A stretch of DNA of 64,000 nt from an uncultured Planctomycetales bacterium. Its GTDB lineage: Bacteria; Planctomycetota; Planctomycetia; Pirellulales; S012-138. A program made the translations under genes and the position numbers. The stretch is from contig CALJLD010000048.1 of the NCBI GenBank assembly GCA_937982665.1, forward strand, positions 1 through 64,000, given 5' to 3'. The notes under the pieces were generated by a model, which was not told the DNA's origin, ran no database searches, and saw nothing but the letters and a program-made list of their open reading frames with translations. Below are positions 9,241-18,407 of this stretch, piece by piece (the stretch's first letter is position 1; each line of letters starts with the position of its first letter).

Positions 9241-9741
9241 ATGTCCGTGAAACGTGTGTTTTTTTCCGCGTTGATGTTGTCCGCGATTGTTCTGGCTCCG
9301 ACGAGTGCTTTCGCCCAGCAGCAAAACGATCAGCAAGGGCAAATGAGCGAGCAAGAGGCTCAGCGGATGGCCCAAGAGGCCGAACGCCGTGCCCGGGCCC
9401 AAGAGGCCGCCGTTCAAGCACAGATGCGACAGATTGAAGCTGGCATCGCCCATTACGAAAAGCAACTTGAGCAGCGGATGGCCGAAGCCGGCCGACTGCG
9501 ACAGGCGGCCCTGCAAAAGAATGATCAACGCGGGCTGGACCGTGCCGCCGAGTATGAGAAACAAGCGATTGCCGCCTATGAGGCCGCCATCAACAAGCTC
9601 ATCCAAGCTGTTAACAACCCGCCGCAACAAGGTGCCCAACGAGGCGCTCCGCAACAAGGCCAAACTCAACAACAAGGTCGCCAACAGCCACCGCGCCAAC
9701 AACGCCGTCGCAGTGGTTGGAGTTGGTGGCCCTTTGGGTAA
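9241..9741 (+). CDS. Secreted Gln-rich coiled-coil protein
   Basis: A 166-residue exported protein. It has a strong ribosome site (gaggaggaag just before the ATG) and a signal peptide ending near AFAQQQ (about residue 25). Residues 30-125 are almost entirely predicted helix with heptad-like Glu/Arg/Ala/Leu spacing, consistent with a coiled coil. Residues 125-160 are Gln/Pro/Gly/Arg-rich, and the protein ends with Trp-rich SGWSWWPFG. No family recognised. It is followed by a bidirectional terminator, so it is the last gene of its unit. A structural or peptidoglycan-associated role is possible but is only a guess. Confidence 0.72.
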   Translation: MSVKRVFFSALMLSAIVLAPTSAFAQQQNDQQGQMSEQEAQRMAQEAERRARAQEAAVQAQMRQIEAGIAHYEKQLEQRMAEAGRLRQAALQKNDQRGLDRAAEYEKQAIAAYEAAINKLIQAVNNPPQQGAQRGAPQQGQTQQQGRQQPPRQQRRRSGWSWWPFG

Positions 9742-9798
9742 GCGTACAATCCGCGCGACCCAATAACCGAAACAGCTTCCAGAACCAGCTGTGACAAA

Positions 9799-9846
9799 AA
9801 ATCAGGCCCAGGGATGCTTTATCCTTGGGCCTGATTTGTTTTTTTG
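9799..9846. terminator. Bidirectional intrinsic terminator
   Basis: Arms 9799-9815 and 9821-9837 form a 17-bp stem with one G-T wobble around a 5-base loop. A T-rich tract follows on the + strand (tttgttttttt, 9835-9845) and an A tract precedes it (9795-9801), which is a T tract for the - strand. It ends both the 9241 gene (+) and the amidohydrolase operon (-). Confidence 0.92.
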
Positions 9847-9877
9847 CAGTGCTGAGTTTCCGCCGATTTTGATCCGG

Positions 9878-11515
9878 CTAGCGCTCAAAGTTGGGATAAA
9901 CGCGGTCGGCCTCGCGGTCGTACGCGATTTCTCCCGCGACGATGGCTTGCTCGACATACGTGCGGTAATCCAACGGCGGGCCGTTGAGGATGAGCAGGTC
10001 CGCGTCTTTGCCAGCCTCAATGCTACCGACGCGATCATCAATCCCCAGCATGCGCGCGGGGACAATTGTCAGACTTTCCAAAGCGGTCTGGTTTGACGCG
10101 CCGCCGCGAACGGCAAACGCGGCTTCAAGCGGAAGGCTTGTGAGGTCTCGCCCGGCGATGCCGCCCATACTCACCGACGAGCTGAGCGCGGCAGTTGCAA
10201 ACGGCACTCCGAACTGCTCAAAGATCCCGGTCGATTCGATCGAACTGCCAGTGCTATCCTCTTGCCCTGGTTGAGCTTGCCGCCGTTGCCGTGGTGTATA
10301 GACAACCGAAACATTAGCTTCGCTGATTTCTTTGGCGACGACCCAGCCTTCGACTACGCCGGTCAGGATCAGGTTGTAATCCAGTTCCTCCGCCAAGGCG
10401 ATCATGTCACGGATTTCGCTGACGGTGTTCGCCTGAATTCTCAGCGGAATCTCTTTGCGGAGCAGGCGTTGCAAGTCCGAGTTGCCCCCTCCACGCGCGC
10501 CGCCGCCACCGCGTGCCCCGCGGGTGCCGCCACGCTGAAAACCACCGCGGCCTGCCGCACCGCGAGTACCTTGTCCGCGGGCATTTGACCCGGTATTGGC
10601 GGAGGATTGTTCCTCCATTTGCTCTCGGGCTTCTTTGATGTTTGCCCGCCAGTTGTGGCGATTGAGCGCGCCTGCAAGAGCGCCTGAGGGAAGATCATAG
10701 AAAGCGGATTGCTTCATGATCATGGGATCCAGCCGGCCGTAGCTCAGCTTGACGATCACATGATCTTGCGGGTCCGGCGCGGACGGGATATCCGGCATGA
10801 TGGGTTCTGTGGGGAGGATCGGCAGACCGCAACAGGGACAAAGTGCCGTATCTGCGGGGCCGAAGTCCTTCTCTTCTTGAGTCACTAGAGTTTCCGGGTC
10901 TGGCTCCAAGCCCAGGAAGCGTTCCACTGGAGCGCCACTTCGACCGCGGCGTCCCCGTCCTCCGCCCCCGGCAACCTGGACGCAACCGGAAGTGATGCCG
11001 ACGCCCAAAGAATATTTCATGTTGCGATCAAACGGATCGAGAGAGTCCGCAAGTTGATCATTGTTGTTGGTGTTTCCACCGCCACGGCCCCCGCGACCTC
11101 CACCACCTCGACCGACGCCGACGCCGCTCATTTCAATCGCGACGAAACCAGGTGTAATGACCTTGCCGGCAGCATCAATCTGCTTGGTGCCTGCTGGAAT
11201 GGTCACATTCTGGCCGACCTCCAGAATCTTGCCGTCCTGAATGAGAATGGTACCAGCTCGAATGGTCTCGCCTGTGACGGTGTGGATGTCCGCGCCGGTG
11301 ATCGCCGTGACAGGACCTGGCTTGTCCTCATTTTGCTCGGCATCTTCGGTTTGTTCTTCATCCTGATTGGCTTGCTCCGCTTGGCCTCCGCGGCGGCGCG
11401 ATTGCGCGCCGTCTTGAGCGTAAGCAAAGGCCGAAGCAAGAACAGCACAGGCTGAGACCGCGCAAATGGCGACGGCAACCAGATGTTTGCGGGCTTGCAG
11501 TAGATTAGTTTTCAT
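9878..11515 (-). CDS. Secreted degenerate amidohydrolase paralog 7 (last gene of operon)
   Basis: A 545-residue exported amidohydrolase-superfamily protein (imidazolonepropionase-like, COG1228 type). The signal peptide ends near FAYAQ. The first barrel strand reads TPGFVAIEMSG where active members have PGxxDxHxH, so both metal histidines are absent. The later strand positions (LRIQANT, LILTGVVEG, PFATAALSSS) also lack His and Asp ligands. The C-terminal signature ARMLGIDDRVGSIEAGKDAD is intact. A Gly/Arg-rich segment after strand 1 and a larger RGG-rich insert before strand 5 are low complexity. The start overlaps the upstream gene by 11 bases, with AAGGGAGG inside that gene, indicating translational coupling. 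Probably non-catalytic. Confidence 0.85.
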   Translation of the reverse strand: MKTNLLQARKHLVAVAICAVSACAVLASAFAYAQDGAQSRRRGGQAEQANQDEEQTEDAEQNEDKPGPVTAITGADIHTVTGETIRAGTILIQDGKILEVGQNVTIPAGTKQIDAAGKVITPGFVAIEMSGVGVGRGGGGRGGRGGGNTNNNDQLADSLDPFDRNMKYSLGVGITSGCVQVAGGGGRGRRGRSGAPVERFLGLEPDPETLVTQEEKDFGPADTALCPCCGLPILPTEPIMPDIPSAPDPQDHVIVKLSYGRLDPMIMKQSAFYDLPSGALAGALNRHNWRANIKEAREQMEEQSSANTGSNARGQGTRGAAGRGGFQRGGTRGARGGGGARGGGNSDLQRLLRKEIPLRIQANTVSEIRDMIALAEELDYNLILTGVVEGWVVAKEISEANVSVVYTPRQRRQAQPGQEDSTGSSIESTGIFEQFGVPFATAALSSSVSMGGIAGRDLTSLPLEAAFAVRGGASNQTALESLTIVPARMLGIDDRVGSIEAGKDADLLILNGPPLDYRTYVEQAIVAGEIAYDREADRVYPNFER

Positions 11516-12890
11516 GGACGGTCCTCCCTTCGACCATCACTTGTTCCAGACGCGAACCGGTTTCCAACGGGTCGCCATCAAAGATCAGCAGATTTGCTTG
11601 TTTGTTTTCTTCCAATGAGCCCACGGCGTCCTCCATGCCAATCAAATTGGCGGGGCCAATTGTGACCGCGTTCAGCGCTGCCTGGCGCGGAAGCCCTGAC
11701 TTGACGAGCATGGACATGACGAACATGGGATCATCTTGATGGGCGTTGATTTGCCCTCGGTTGAGCGAGAACGAAAACACAAACGGAACATCGCTGTCTA
11801 AAGCCATGCGAGGAATGTTCACGCGCTCCGTTGTGTATGGCACGTTATCAATTCCAGGCTGCAGAATGAGCGTGACATTGCGGCCGCTCAAGTTGTCCAT
11901 GACTTCAAATACGTTGGAGCCTGAACAAACCATGGCGACATTCACGTCTTCGTAGTCGTCTAAAGCCTTGAGCAAGTGCAGCACTGTGGCCGTGTTGTTG
12001 ACGTTCACAAACAGCGGCCGGTCACCGGCACGGACTTGATTCCACAATTCGGCTGTGTCGGTCGTGTTCTCTTCCTCTTCCTCGTCTTCGTCATCTTGGT
12101 CTTGCTGATCCTGATCTTGAAGCAGGACATCGTTCGCATCAAAGCTACCCCGACCACGGCCACGACCTCCGAATCCACCTCCACCACCAAAGCCCCCGCG
12201 TCGACCGCCTCCGCGATTTGCTTGCGGATTGAGTCCATTACGGACGAAGTTCAATGAGTTGGTTTGGTTGGTCACGGCGGCAAACAAGAATCCGTCCGGC
12301 TGAACCAGGAGGTTTTCCAAATCATCCGGCAGCACTTGGGCGACCGCGGATTGTCCTGTGCCGGATTGGACGAGGTTTGCTGTTGTGATGCCGCTGCGAG
12401 CGAACGGGACCAGATCAATTCCGTACGGGTAAAAGTACTCGGACAAGCGGCGGAAACCCCCACCTGTGGGAGCCGGCTGTTGCTGGAATCCTCCGCGGCC
12501 GCCACGTCCACCACGACCGCCTCGTCCTCCGCCACCCAAGCTTGCCCCTTGGCTGCTGAAAACAAAGTAGGGATCAACGATGCCCGGCATGATGGTCTTG
12601 CCTGAGGCATCAACAATTCGCGCGTCATCAGGCACGGTTACGTCAGTGCCGACGGCAATGATCTTGCCATCACGAATGACCAGCGTGGCACCTTCCAGAC
12701 GTCCGTCCGGTCCCATGGTTTCCAACGTCGCGTTTTGGAACGCGATCGTTCCGCTGTTGGTGACTTCCACGGATTCCGCTGGTGGGTCAGCTTGTACGGA
12801 GCCTTGACTGCACATCATCAGCAAAGCGACCGCAAACGGGCTGATTGCAATCAGCGTTTTCGCTATGGTCGGTTTCAAAACGCGAGGCAT
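11505..12890 (-). CDS. Secreted degenerate amidohydrolase paralog 6
   Basis: A 461-residue exported amidohydrolase-like protein. The signal peptide is in residues 1-34 (core ISPFAVALLMMCSQ). The HxH site is replaced by MPGIVDPYFVFSS, and the strand 5, 6 and 8 positions (PLFVNVNNT, VAMVCSGSN, PFVFSFSLN) have no metal ligands. The C-terminal signature GMEDAVGSLEENKQANLLIF is kept. There are two low-complexity inserts: a GGRGG run after strand 1, and GGRRGG/FGGGGG followed by an Asp/Glu/Gln-rich acidic stretch before strand 5. It overlaps the next gene by 11 bases and lies 92 bp after the intact paralog. Predicted pseudoenzyme; role unknown. Confidence 0.85.
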   Translation of the reverse strand: MPRVLKPTIAKTLIAISPFAVALLMMCSQGSVQADPPAESVEVTNSGTIAFQNATLETMGPDGRLEGATLVIRDGKIIAVGTDVTVPDDARIVDASGKTIMPGIVDPYFVFSSQGASLGGGGRGGRGGRGGRGGFQQQPAPTGGGFRRLSEYFYPYGIDLVPFARSGITTANLVQSGTGQSAVAQVLPDDLENLLVQPDGFLFAAVTNQTNSLNFVRNGLNPQANRGGGRRGGFGGGGGFGGRGRGRGSFDANDVLLQDQDQQDQDDEDEEEEENTTDTAELWNQVRAGDRPLFVNVNNTATVLHLLKALDDYEDVNVAMVCSGSNVFEVMDNLSGRNVTLILQPGIDNVPYTTERVNIPRMALDSDVPFVFSFSLNRGQINAHQDDPMFVMSMLVKSGLPRQAALNAVTIGPANLIGMEDAVGSLEENKQANLLIFDGDPLETGSRLEQVMVEGRTVHEN

Positions 12891-12982
12891 GTCGTTAGCT
12901 CCAGAAAGTTGGCCGTGATGAGCGTTGTGTGTGTTCCATTAACGTTGTGTTCTTCACGGTGTTTCCGGTGAACAGATGTTGG

Positions 12983-14326
12983 TCAAAAACGTCGTCGGTC
13001 TTTGCTGGTGTCATAGACGCTGCGTCCGTCAATGAAGACCTGCTTGATGTAGTTGCGCGGATCAATGATGGAACCGGTCATAATGAGGATGTCCGCATCC
13101 TTGCCAACTTCCAGCGAGCCGACGCGGTCATCAATCATCAGCGCCTTGGCTGCCTCGATGGTTAGGCCGCGGATAGCTTTCTCTTCGTCCCAGCCGTAGC
13201 GAACAGCCATGGTGGCTTGAAAGAAGAGCTCTTCTTGCGGAACAACCGGGGCATCCGTATTGACGCCCAAAGCAGTCACGCCGCGCTTGGCATATTCGTT
13301 AACAACGCCCAGGACTTGCCCGGTGTCCGAATCGCGATAGAAACCGCGAGGTCCGGCCATGACGGGGATGTTTCGCTTGGCGAGTTCCGGTCCAACCAAG
13401 AAGCCATTGAAGGTTCCGTGGTCAATCACAATTCGCAGGTTCATTTCGTCATGCAGCATCCGCACGGACGACATGACAACCTGGTGCTGTTGCGTATGGA
13501 CGACAACCGGAATCTCGTGATGGAACAGCGGCTTGAAGTTTTCCAAACGCAGGTTGAATTCCGGCGGTTGCGAAACCTGGCCGGATTCGTAATCGTCCCA
13601 TTGCCGCACGTACATCTGTCCTTCCATCAATTGCTGACGGATGACGTAGTTCATGCCCATGCGGCTGGACCCGGTTTCGCCGGTCCGCCGCTCAGGATTT
13701 CCGGCTTGCGCGATCTTAAGCACGCCCGGGGCTTTGATGATGACATCTTCCGGCTTGCCGGGTCCGGTTTTCATGAGCGCGCCAAAGCCGCTCATGTTGG
13801 TTCCGCTGCCGGGAATGAAGCAAACCGTCGTGACGCCACCAGCAATGGCGACTTGCAACTGATCATTGTGGGGGATGATCTGGTCCCAGTTCCGCATTTC
13901 GGGATTGGTTTGATAAACCATCTCGTTCAAATCGCTGGAACCGCCCACATGGCTGTGTGCGTCAATGATCCCAGGCATGGCAAACATGTCCGAGTGATCA
14001 ATGACTTCGTAGCCATCGGGGATTTCGATTTCGCTCCGCGATCCAACGGCTTCAATCTTCCCGTCACTGATCAGAATGGTGCCGTTGGAAATGGGATCGC
14101 CGGCGCTGGTCAGGATCTTTCCAACCAACAGCGCCACGTTCGGCTTCTCGTCCGTTTGCGACGCTTCCTGCGCGGGACCGCTGATTGCCAGCTCCGTGCC
14201 GGGATTGGACGCAGAATTTTCCATGACGCCGTTAACGGCATCACTGGCGGTGCCCGGATAGTGGGCCAGAGCCAATGCCGGAACAAGCAGCAAGATTGCA
14301 AGCGCCGTAAGCGTACGACGGATCAT
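12983..14326 (-). CDS. Secreted metal-dependent amidohydrolase with intact active site (paralog 5)
   Basis: The only member of the cluster with a complete set of expected ligands. Signal peptide in residues 1-21 (core LTALAILLLVPALALA). The HSH pair is at H124 and H126 in PGIIDAHSHVGG; a candidate bridging lysine is K204 (GVLKIA); H277 is in VVVHTQ, H303 in IVIDHG and D358 in VNTDAP. This matches the subtype of the superfamily with a two-metal or Zn/Lys-bridged centre that hydrolyses amide bonds in dipeptides, hydantoins or imidazolones. The substrate cannot be told. It lacks the RGG-rich insert of its neighbours. The start overlaps the upstream stop as ATGA with GGAGG just before it, so translation is coupled. 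Confidence 0.9.
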   Translation of the reverse strand: MIRRTLTALAILLLVPALALAHYPGTASDAVNGVMENSASNPGTELAISGPAQEASQTDEKPNVALLVGKILTSAGDPISNGTILISDGKIEAVGSRSEIEIPDGYEVIDHSDMFAMPGIIDAHSHVGGSSDLNEMVYQTNPEMRNWDQIIPHNDQLQVAIAGGVTTVCFIPGSGTNMSGFGALMKTGPGKPEDVIIKAPGVLKIAQAGNPERRTGETGSSRMGMNYVIRQQLMEGQMYVRQWDDYESGQVSQPPEFNLRLENFKPLFHHEIPVVVHTQQHQVVMSSVRMLHDEMNLRIVIDHGTFNGFLVGPELAKRNIPVMAGPRGFYRDSDTGQVLGVVNEYAKRGVTALGVNTDAPVVPQEELFFQATMAVRYGWDEEKAIRGLTIEAAKALMIDDRVGSLEVGKDADILIMTGSIIDPRNYIKQVFIDGRSVYDTSKDRRRF

Positions 14327-17001
14327 TGTCCGTCCTCCTTTTCATAAACCCATTGCCCGTCAATCATCACGGCGAGCACTTTGGTTGAAAGTTCAAATGG
14401 GGGGCCGCTCAGGACGACCAGGTCCGCGTCTTTGCCGGATTCCAAAGCGCCAAAGTTTGCCTCGCTGGAGAGCAACTGTGCCGCTCCGTAAGTCAGGCCG
14501 CGCAGGGCATCGTCAGTTCCCAAGCCCTGGTAGACTGCAAACTGAACCGCTTGCGGCAAGTCACGCACGCCGGTTGTGGCTTCGGAACGGAAACCAAAAC
14601 CAATTTGATCATTGGCCAGCATTTGGGGGATGTTTAGCCGACCATCTTCCCCTTCCGTCACCAACTCTGGCCCGGCACAAACATTGACGTCTTTGCCGTC
14701 CAGCAATTCCGGAAAACGCGCGAGATCATCCACGCCGACCAGAATTGTGCGAATGTCATTCTCCGTGCGGAAGAGTCTGAGCGCGGCTTCAATCTCAAGC
14801 AGCGTTCGAGCTTCGACGAATGCCGGAATTTGCCCGGAGAAGAGGGCTCGGTACGGTTCAAGACCTTCGTCCAACTCCGGTTTGGGAGGTGGCTGGTTTT
14901 CATCGTCATCGTCGTCAGCTTGCGCTTCTTCGTCGTCAGCATCCTGATCTTGATCGTCCTGTCCCTGATCCGCATCCGCGTCATCTTGGGTACCACCGCG
15001 ACGACCTTGCCCTTGGGCGAATCGCTCCGCAGCTTGCGAACCCGAAGCGAAGTTGCCTTGGCCTCCGCGTCCACCGCGTCCGCCGCGCCCGGTTTGCTCT
15101 TCTTGGTCTTCATCCTCGTCGTCCGCATCGTCATCAGATTGGTCAGCGGACTCTTCGTTGTCAGCAGCGGCTTGCTGCTTCGCTTCGTACTCGGCAAGCG
15201 CCTTCTCATAACGCAACCAGCGTTCGTGATAGGCCTTACCTTGGGCGAGCGCCCTCTCAGCGGCCGGCACACGCGAACTCAAATTGCCGGTCAGCGGAAA
15301 ACGCACCGCGACGGGGTTGCCGACCACTCGAGCGTCATCGCCAAGTTTGAAAGCCACCAACGGCGAAGGGTTGTTGCCGCCGCCACCCAGCAACACGGTG
15401 GTCACACCCGACTCGCGAGCGACTGCAATCGCCGGATCGGCCGAATCGACGCGCTCGGCAATGTTGCTTTCCAAGTTGAGGTTGTTGCCCAAGGAAGCTC
15501 CGGCCGTTCCGACGTTGGCACCCAGGTCGATAAAGCCCGGCACGATGACGGCATTGGGATACTCGCGAATCGTCGCGTCCATTGGGGCGGAGACATTCTC
15601 GCCAACGCCTCGCAAGGTCTTGCCTTTGACCACAACGGAAGCGTCTTGAAGCATTTGTCCGTTACCGGCGTAAACCGCGCCGGCGCGGATGACGGTTGTG
15701 CGTTCGGCCGGTTCACGTTCGTAGGCGGCTTCGCCATCGACGTAGGTCGCCCAAACCGTGGATCGCACGCTGAAGGGCTCATCTGTCAACACGACAAAAT
15801 CGGCCGCGCGGCCAACCGCCAACGATCCCACTTGATCGTCAACGCCCATCAATTGGGCCGGCCAGCACGTGACCGCACACAAAGCTTCCACAGGTGTCAA
15901 ATCACCCTGCATGAATTGCCCCGCGACAAACAACATGTCGGACATGTCGTCATCGTCAGCCGGATAAACGGCGACCGGAAGACCCGCATCGACGAACTCA
16001 CGAGCGGAGTTCCACGGCGCAACCTGCTGTTGGGCATCTTCCGCCGAGGGGTTGGAGAATTCACCGGGACGCTGCCCGCGAAGAATCACGCCCCGAAGTT
16101 TATTGTTTGGGGAATCTTCTTCCGCGAAAAACTCATCCATCTCGCGGGGATTAACCAACACGGTGGCCAGATTGTTTTGTTGGGCAATTTGCATCGCCAA
16201 CCGTACTTCCGCTGCCGTGCTGGCATCAAAGCGAACGACGCCGCCGTCCACAATGTGGGCAGTCAGCGCATCCATCACGCGGTCTTCTTCGCTCTCCTGC
16301 ACTTCACTGGCACGTTCTCTGGCGACGCGAAAAACCGTCCGCAAGCCAGAAGCAGCGCCTGCGAGCGAACTGGAAAGTTGCGGTCGCGTGGGGAGCAATG
16401 GGCGATCTTCCGAAACGGGCCCAACTGGCGGTTCATAGATTGTGGGGGGATTGCGCGAGGCCGACGTCAGAACGACGCGCAAGCTTTCGTGATCGGCCAG
16501 GAGTCGAGCGGATTTCTCGCCGTTGGTCAGCTTGACCACAGCACCAACTCCGGAAATCAACCGGCCTGCGCCAGGCGACAGCTGAACGGTGGTGACCCCA
16601 CCCTGGAATGCATTGGAGCGATCCGCGAAGAAATCAAAGCCGTCCGCAGCCGACACATACGGAGTCAAAGCGCGATCCACATCGGAACTTTCGTCCGCGA
16701 AATCCGATTGGGCAATGACAAGTCCGGGGATGATGACTTTGTTTCCCAAGTCGTGAACATTTGCGCCTTCTGGCACCGTTACTTCGTCGCGCGGACCAAG
16801 CGCGGTGATCTTGCCGTCGGTGACAACCATGGCAGCATCGCGAATGGGTTCGCCAGCGGCTGTGTAGATTCCGTCGGCAAAATACACGTCGACGACTTGT
16901 GCTGTCGCAATGCTGGTTGGCAGAACCGCCAGGGCGGCAGAGCAAAGCAGCGCCACGAGAGCTACGCCGCCAAGCCGGGTTGCCCGTGGATTTGCGTTCA
17001 T
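14323..17001 (-). CDS. Secreted two-domain degenerate amidohydrolase (paralog 4)
   Basis: An 892-residue exported protein made of two tandem amidohydrolase-like domains joined head to tail. The start ATG at 17001 opens the signal peptide (core GGVALVALLCSAALAVLP); a longer frame to 17037 is less likely. Domain 1 has PGLVIAQSDF and domain 2 has PGFIDLGANVG in place of the HxH motif, and domain 2 lacks the later His and Asp too. Both keep the C-terminal signature (GVDDQVGSLAVGRAADFVVL and SSEANFGALESGKDADLVVL). Domain 2 carries about 100 residues of low complexity before strand 5: acidic Asp/Glu runs, an RGGRGGRGG block, then more acidic sequence ending in Pro-rich QPPPKPELD. It lies 66 bp downstream of paralog 3. 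Confidence 0.86.
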   Translation of the reverse strand: MNANPRATRLGGVALVALLCSAALAVLPTSIATAQVVDVYFADGIYTAAGEPIRDAAMVVTDGKITALGPRDEVTVPEGANVHDLGNKVIIPGLVIAQSDFADESSDVDRALTPYVSAADGFDFFADRSNAFQGGVTTVQLSPGAGRLISGVGAVVKLTNGEKSARLLADHESLRVVLTSASRNPPTIYEPPVGPVSEDRPLLPTRPQLSSSLAGAASGLRTVFRVARERASEVQESEEDRVMDALTAHIVDGGVVRFDASTAAEVRLAMQIAQQNNLATVLVNPREMDEFFAEEDSPNNKLRGVILRGQRPGEFSNPSAEDAQQQVAPWNSAREFVDAGLPVAVYPADDDDMSDMLFVAGQFMQGDLTPVEALCAVTCWPAQLMGVDDQVGSLAVGRAADFVVLTDEPFSVRSTVWATYVDGEAAYEREPAERTTVIRAGAVYAGNGQMLQDASVVVKGKTLRGVGENVSAPMDATIREYPNAVIVPGFIDLGANVGTAGASLGNNLNLESNIAERVDSADPAIAVARESGVTTVLLGGGGNNPSPLVAFKLGDDARVVGNPVAVRFPLTGNLSSRVPAAERALAQGKAYHERWLRYEKALAEYEAKQQAAADNEESADQSDDDADDEDEDQEEQTGRGGRGGRGGQGNFASGSQAAERFAQGQGRRGGTQDDADADQGQDDQDQDADDEEAQADDDDDENQPPPKPELDEGLEPYRALFSGQIPAFVEARTLLEIEAALRLFRTENDIRTILVGVDDLARFPELLDGKDVNVCAGPELVTEGEDGRLNIPQMLANDQIGFGFRSEATTGVRDLPQAVQFAVYQGLGTDDALRGLTYGAAQLLSSEANFGALESGKDADLVVLSGPPFELSTKVLAVMIDGQWVYEKEDGQ

Positions 17002-17067
17002 AGATCGCGTTTCCGATGAAAAGGAAGGAGGGTGCAAGACGGCAACAATTGCCAGCGATCCTGAGAG

Positions 17068-18339
17068 TTAGTTGTTTTCGGCATCGCCATTGAGCAGACG
17101 GCGCAGTTGGCTGTCTGTCGAACGTTCATAAATGACTTCGCCGTTGGCGATGGTGGTTTCAACCCAAGTGTCATTTTGCAGCGGTTCACCGGAAAGAATG
17201 ACCAAGTCGCCATCTTTGCCAACTTCCAAAGAACCAATGAACTGATCGACGCCAAGCATTTCCGCCGGGCGAATTGTCAGTGCGGCCAATGCTTCTTCTT
17301 CTGGCATGCCATACTTCACCGCTGTGGCGGCTTGATACCACAGGTAATTGCTACCCAAGGTTGAGTTGTTGGAACTGCCAGTTTGGAATGTGAAGGAGAC
17401 GCCGGCGGCGCGGAAGATCTCCGTGGTGACAATCCGCTCGTTCTCGTTGGTGCGAGGGTTGGTTTCCCAGAACACCAGCGTGGAATCCAAAATCACGGGC
17501 AGGTTCGCCGCGGCGATTTGATCGGCCGCTTTGTAGCAATCCTGATTGAGCACGAGCGTGGCCTTGAAACCATAGTCTTGCGTCAATTGAATCGCATGGG
17601 CCACATCCATGGCATCTGCACAATAGATGTACGCCGGCATCTGGCCTTTCACCAATTTGACAATGGCCATCTGCAGCTGCTGCTGAACGGCTTCTTCCAA
17701 TGTGGAGACGTCCGCGTCAGCATTTTCGTCGGCGAAGTCCTTCGCGGCGTCCAATTCATGGCGAAGAGCGGACAGGTGCCCCATGCGGCTATTGCCACCG
17801 GAGGGCGAGAGGGAAATCTTCATGGCAGTGTTGCTCTTCAACACCATGTCATCCACATACAGCCCGCCCGTCTTGATGACCGCGGCTTGCCCAGAGATCA
17901 TGCCGCTGTTGCCGGGGACCATGGCGGCCGAGGTGATTCCATCGCGGCGTGCCTGTTCAAAATATGGGCGTGAAGGATCAATCCCATCCATCACCGAAAG
18001 GTACGGCACGCTAGGGTTGGAGCTTTCGTTTGCCTGGCTCAAGCCGGCAGCCGTGTGGGCTTCCACAAAGCCGGGCATGACCACTTTGCCTGTGGCGTCA
18101 ATCACTCGGGCTTCAACCGGAATGGAGACGTTTGCTCCCACGGCTGTGATCTTGCCATCCACAATGACCACAACGCCGTTTTCGATCGGCTCGCCGGCCA
18201 TAGTGATGATGCGGCCACCCTTGACGGCAACAGTCTCTTGCGCGGACGCCGCCGAGACAGTTACGAGTAAAGCCGTCGCCGCAACAAGCGCCGCAAACTG
18301 CGGTACTTGACGAGTCATGCTGCGAATGGTTCGTGCCAC
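17068..18339 (-). CDS. Secreted degenerate amidohydrolase paralog 3
   Basis: A 423-residue exported amidohydrolase-like protein. The start is a GTG at 18339 with AAGGGA seven bases upstream. A TTG at 18366 is in frame but lacks such a site, and an ATG at 18318 is another option. The signal peptide ends near SAASAQ. The strand-1 motif is PGFVEAHTAAG: the first His survives but the second is Ala. Strands 5, 6 and 8 (AYIYCADA, TLVLNQDC, FTFQTGSS) lack the metal His, His and Asp. The C-terminal signature GVDQFIGSLEVGKDGDLVIL is intact. No RGG insert. Probably catalytically dead, or using an unrelated mechanism. Confidence 0.85.
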   Translation of the reverse strand: MARTIRSMTRQVPQFAALVAATALLVTVSAASAQETVAVKGGRIITMAGEPIENGVVVIVDGKITAVGANVSIPVEARVIDATGKVVMPGFVEAHTAAGLSQANESSNPSVPYLSVMDGIDPSRPYFEQARRDGITSAAMVPGNSGMISGQAAVIKTGGLYVDDMVLKSNTAMKISLSPSGGNSRMGHLSALRHELDAAKDFADENADADVSTLEEAVQQQLQMAIVKLVKGQMPAYIYCADAMDVAHAIQLTQDYGFKATLVLNQDCYKAADQIAAANLPVILDSTLVFWETNPRTNENERIVTTEIFRAAGVSFTFQTGSSNNSTLGSNYLWYQAATAVKYGMPEEEALAALTIRPAEMLGVDQFIGSLEVGKDGDLVILSGEPLQNDTWVETTIANGEVIYERSTDSQLRRLLNGDAENN

Positions 18340-18407
18340 GATGATATCCCTTGTCTTGATGTGCAAAGACAGTTGGTTGCTAACTGACGTCTATTTCAAA
18401 TGTTGGA

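Noticed and set aside
13217..14347. 376-codon + strand frame opposite the intact amidohydrolase
   Set aside because: Antisense shadow; the opposite strand encodes all metal ligands.
14830..17019. Very long (729-codon) open frame on the + strand opposite the two-domain amidohydrolase
   Set aside because: It is the antisense shadow of a GC-rich coding gene; no signal, motif or ribosome site, and the - strand product has clear family signatures.
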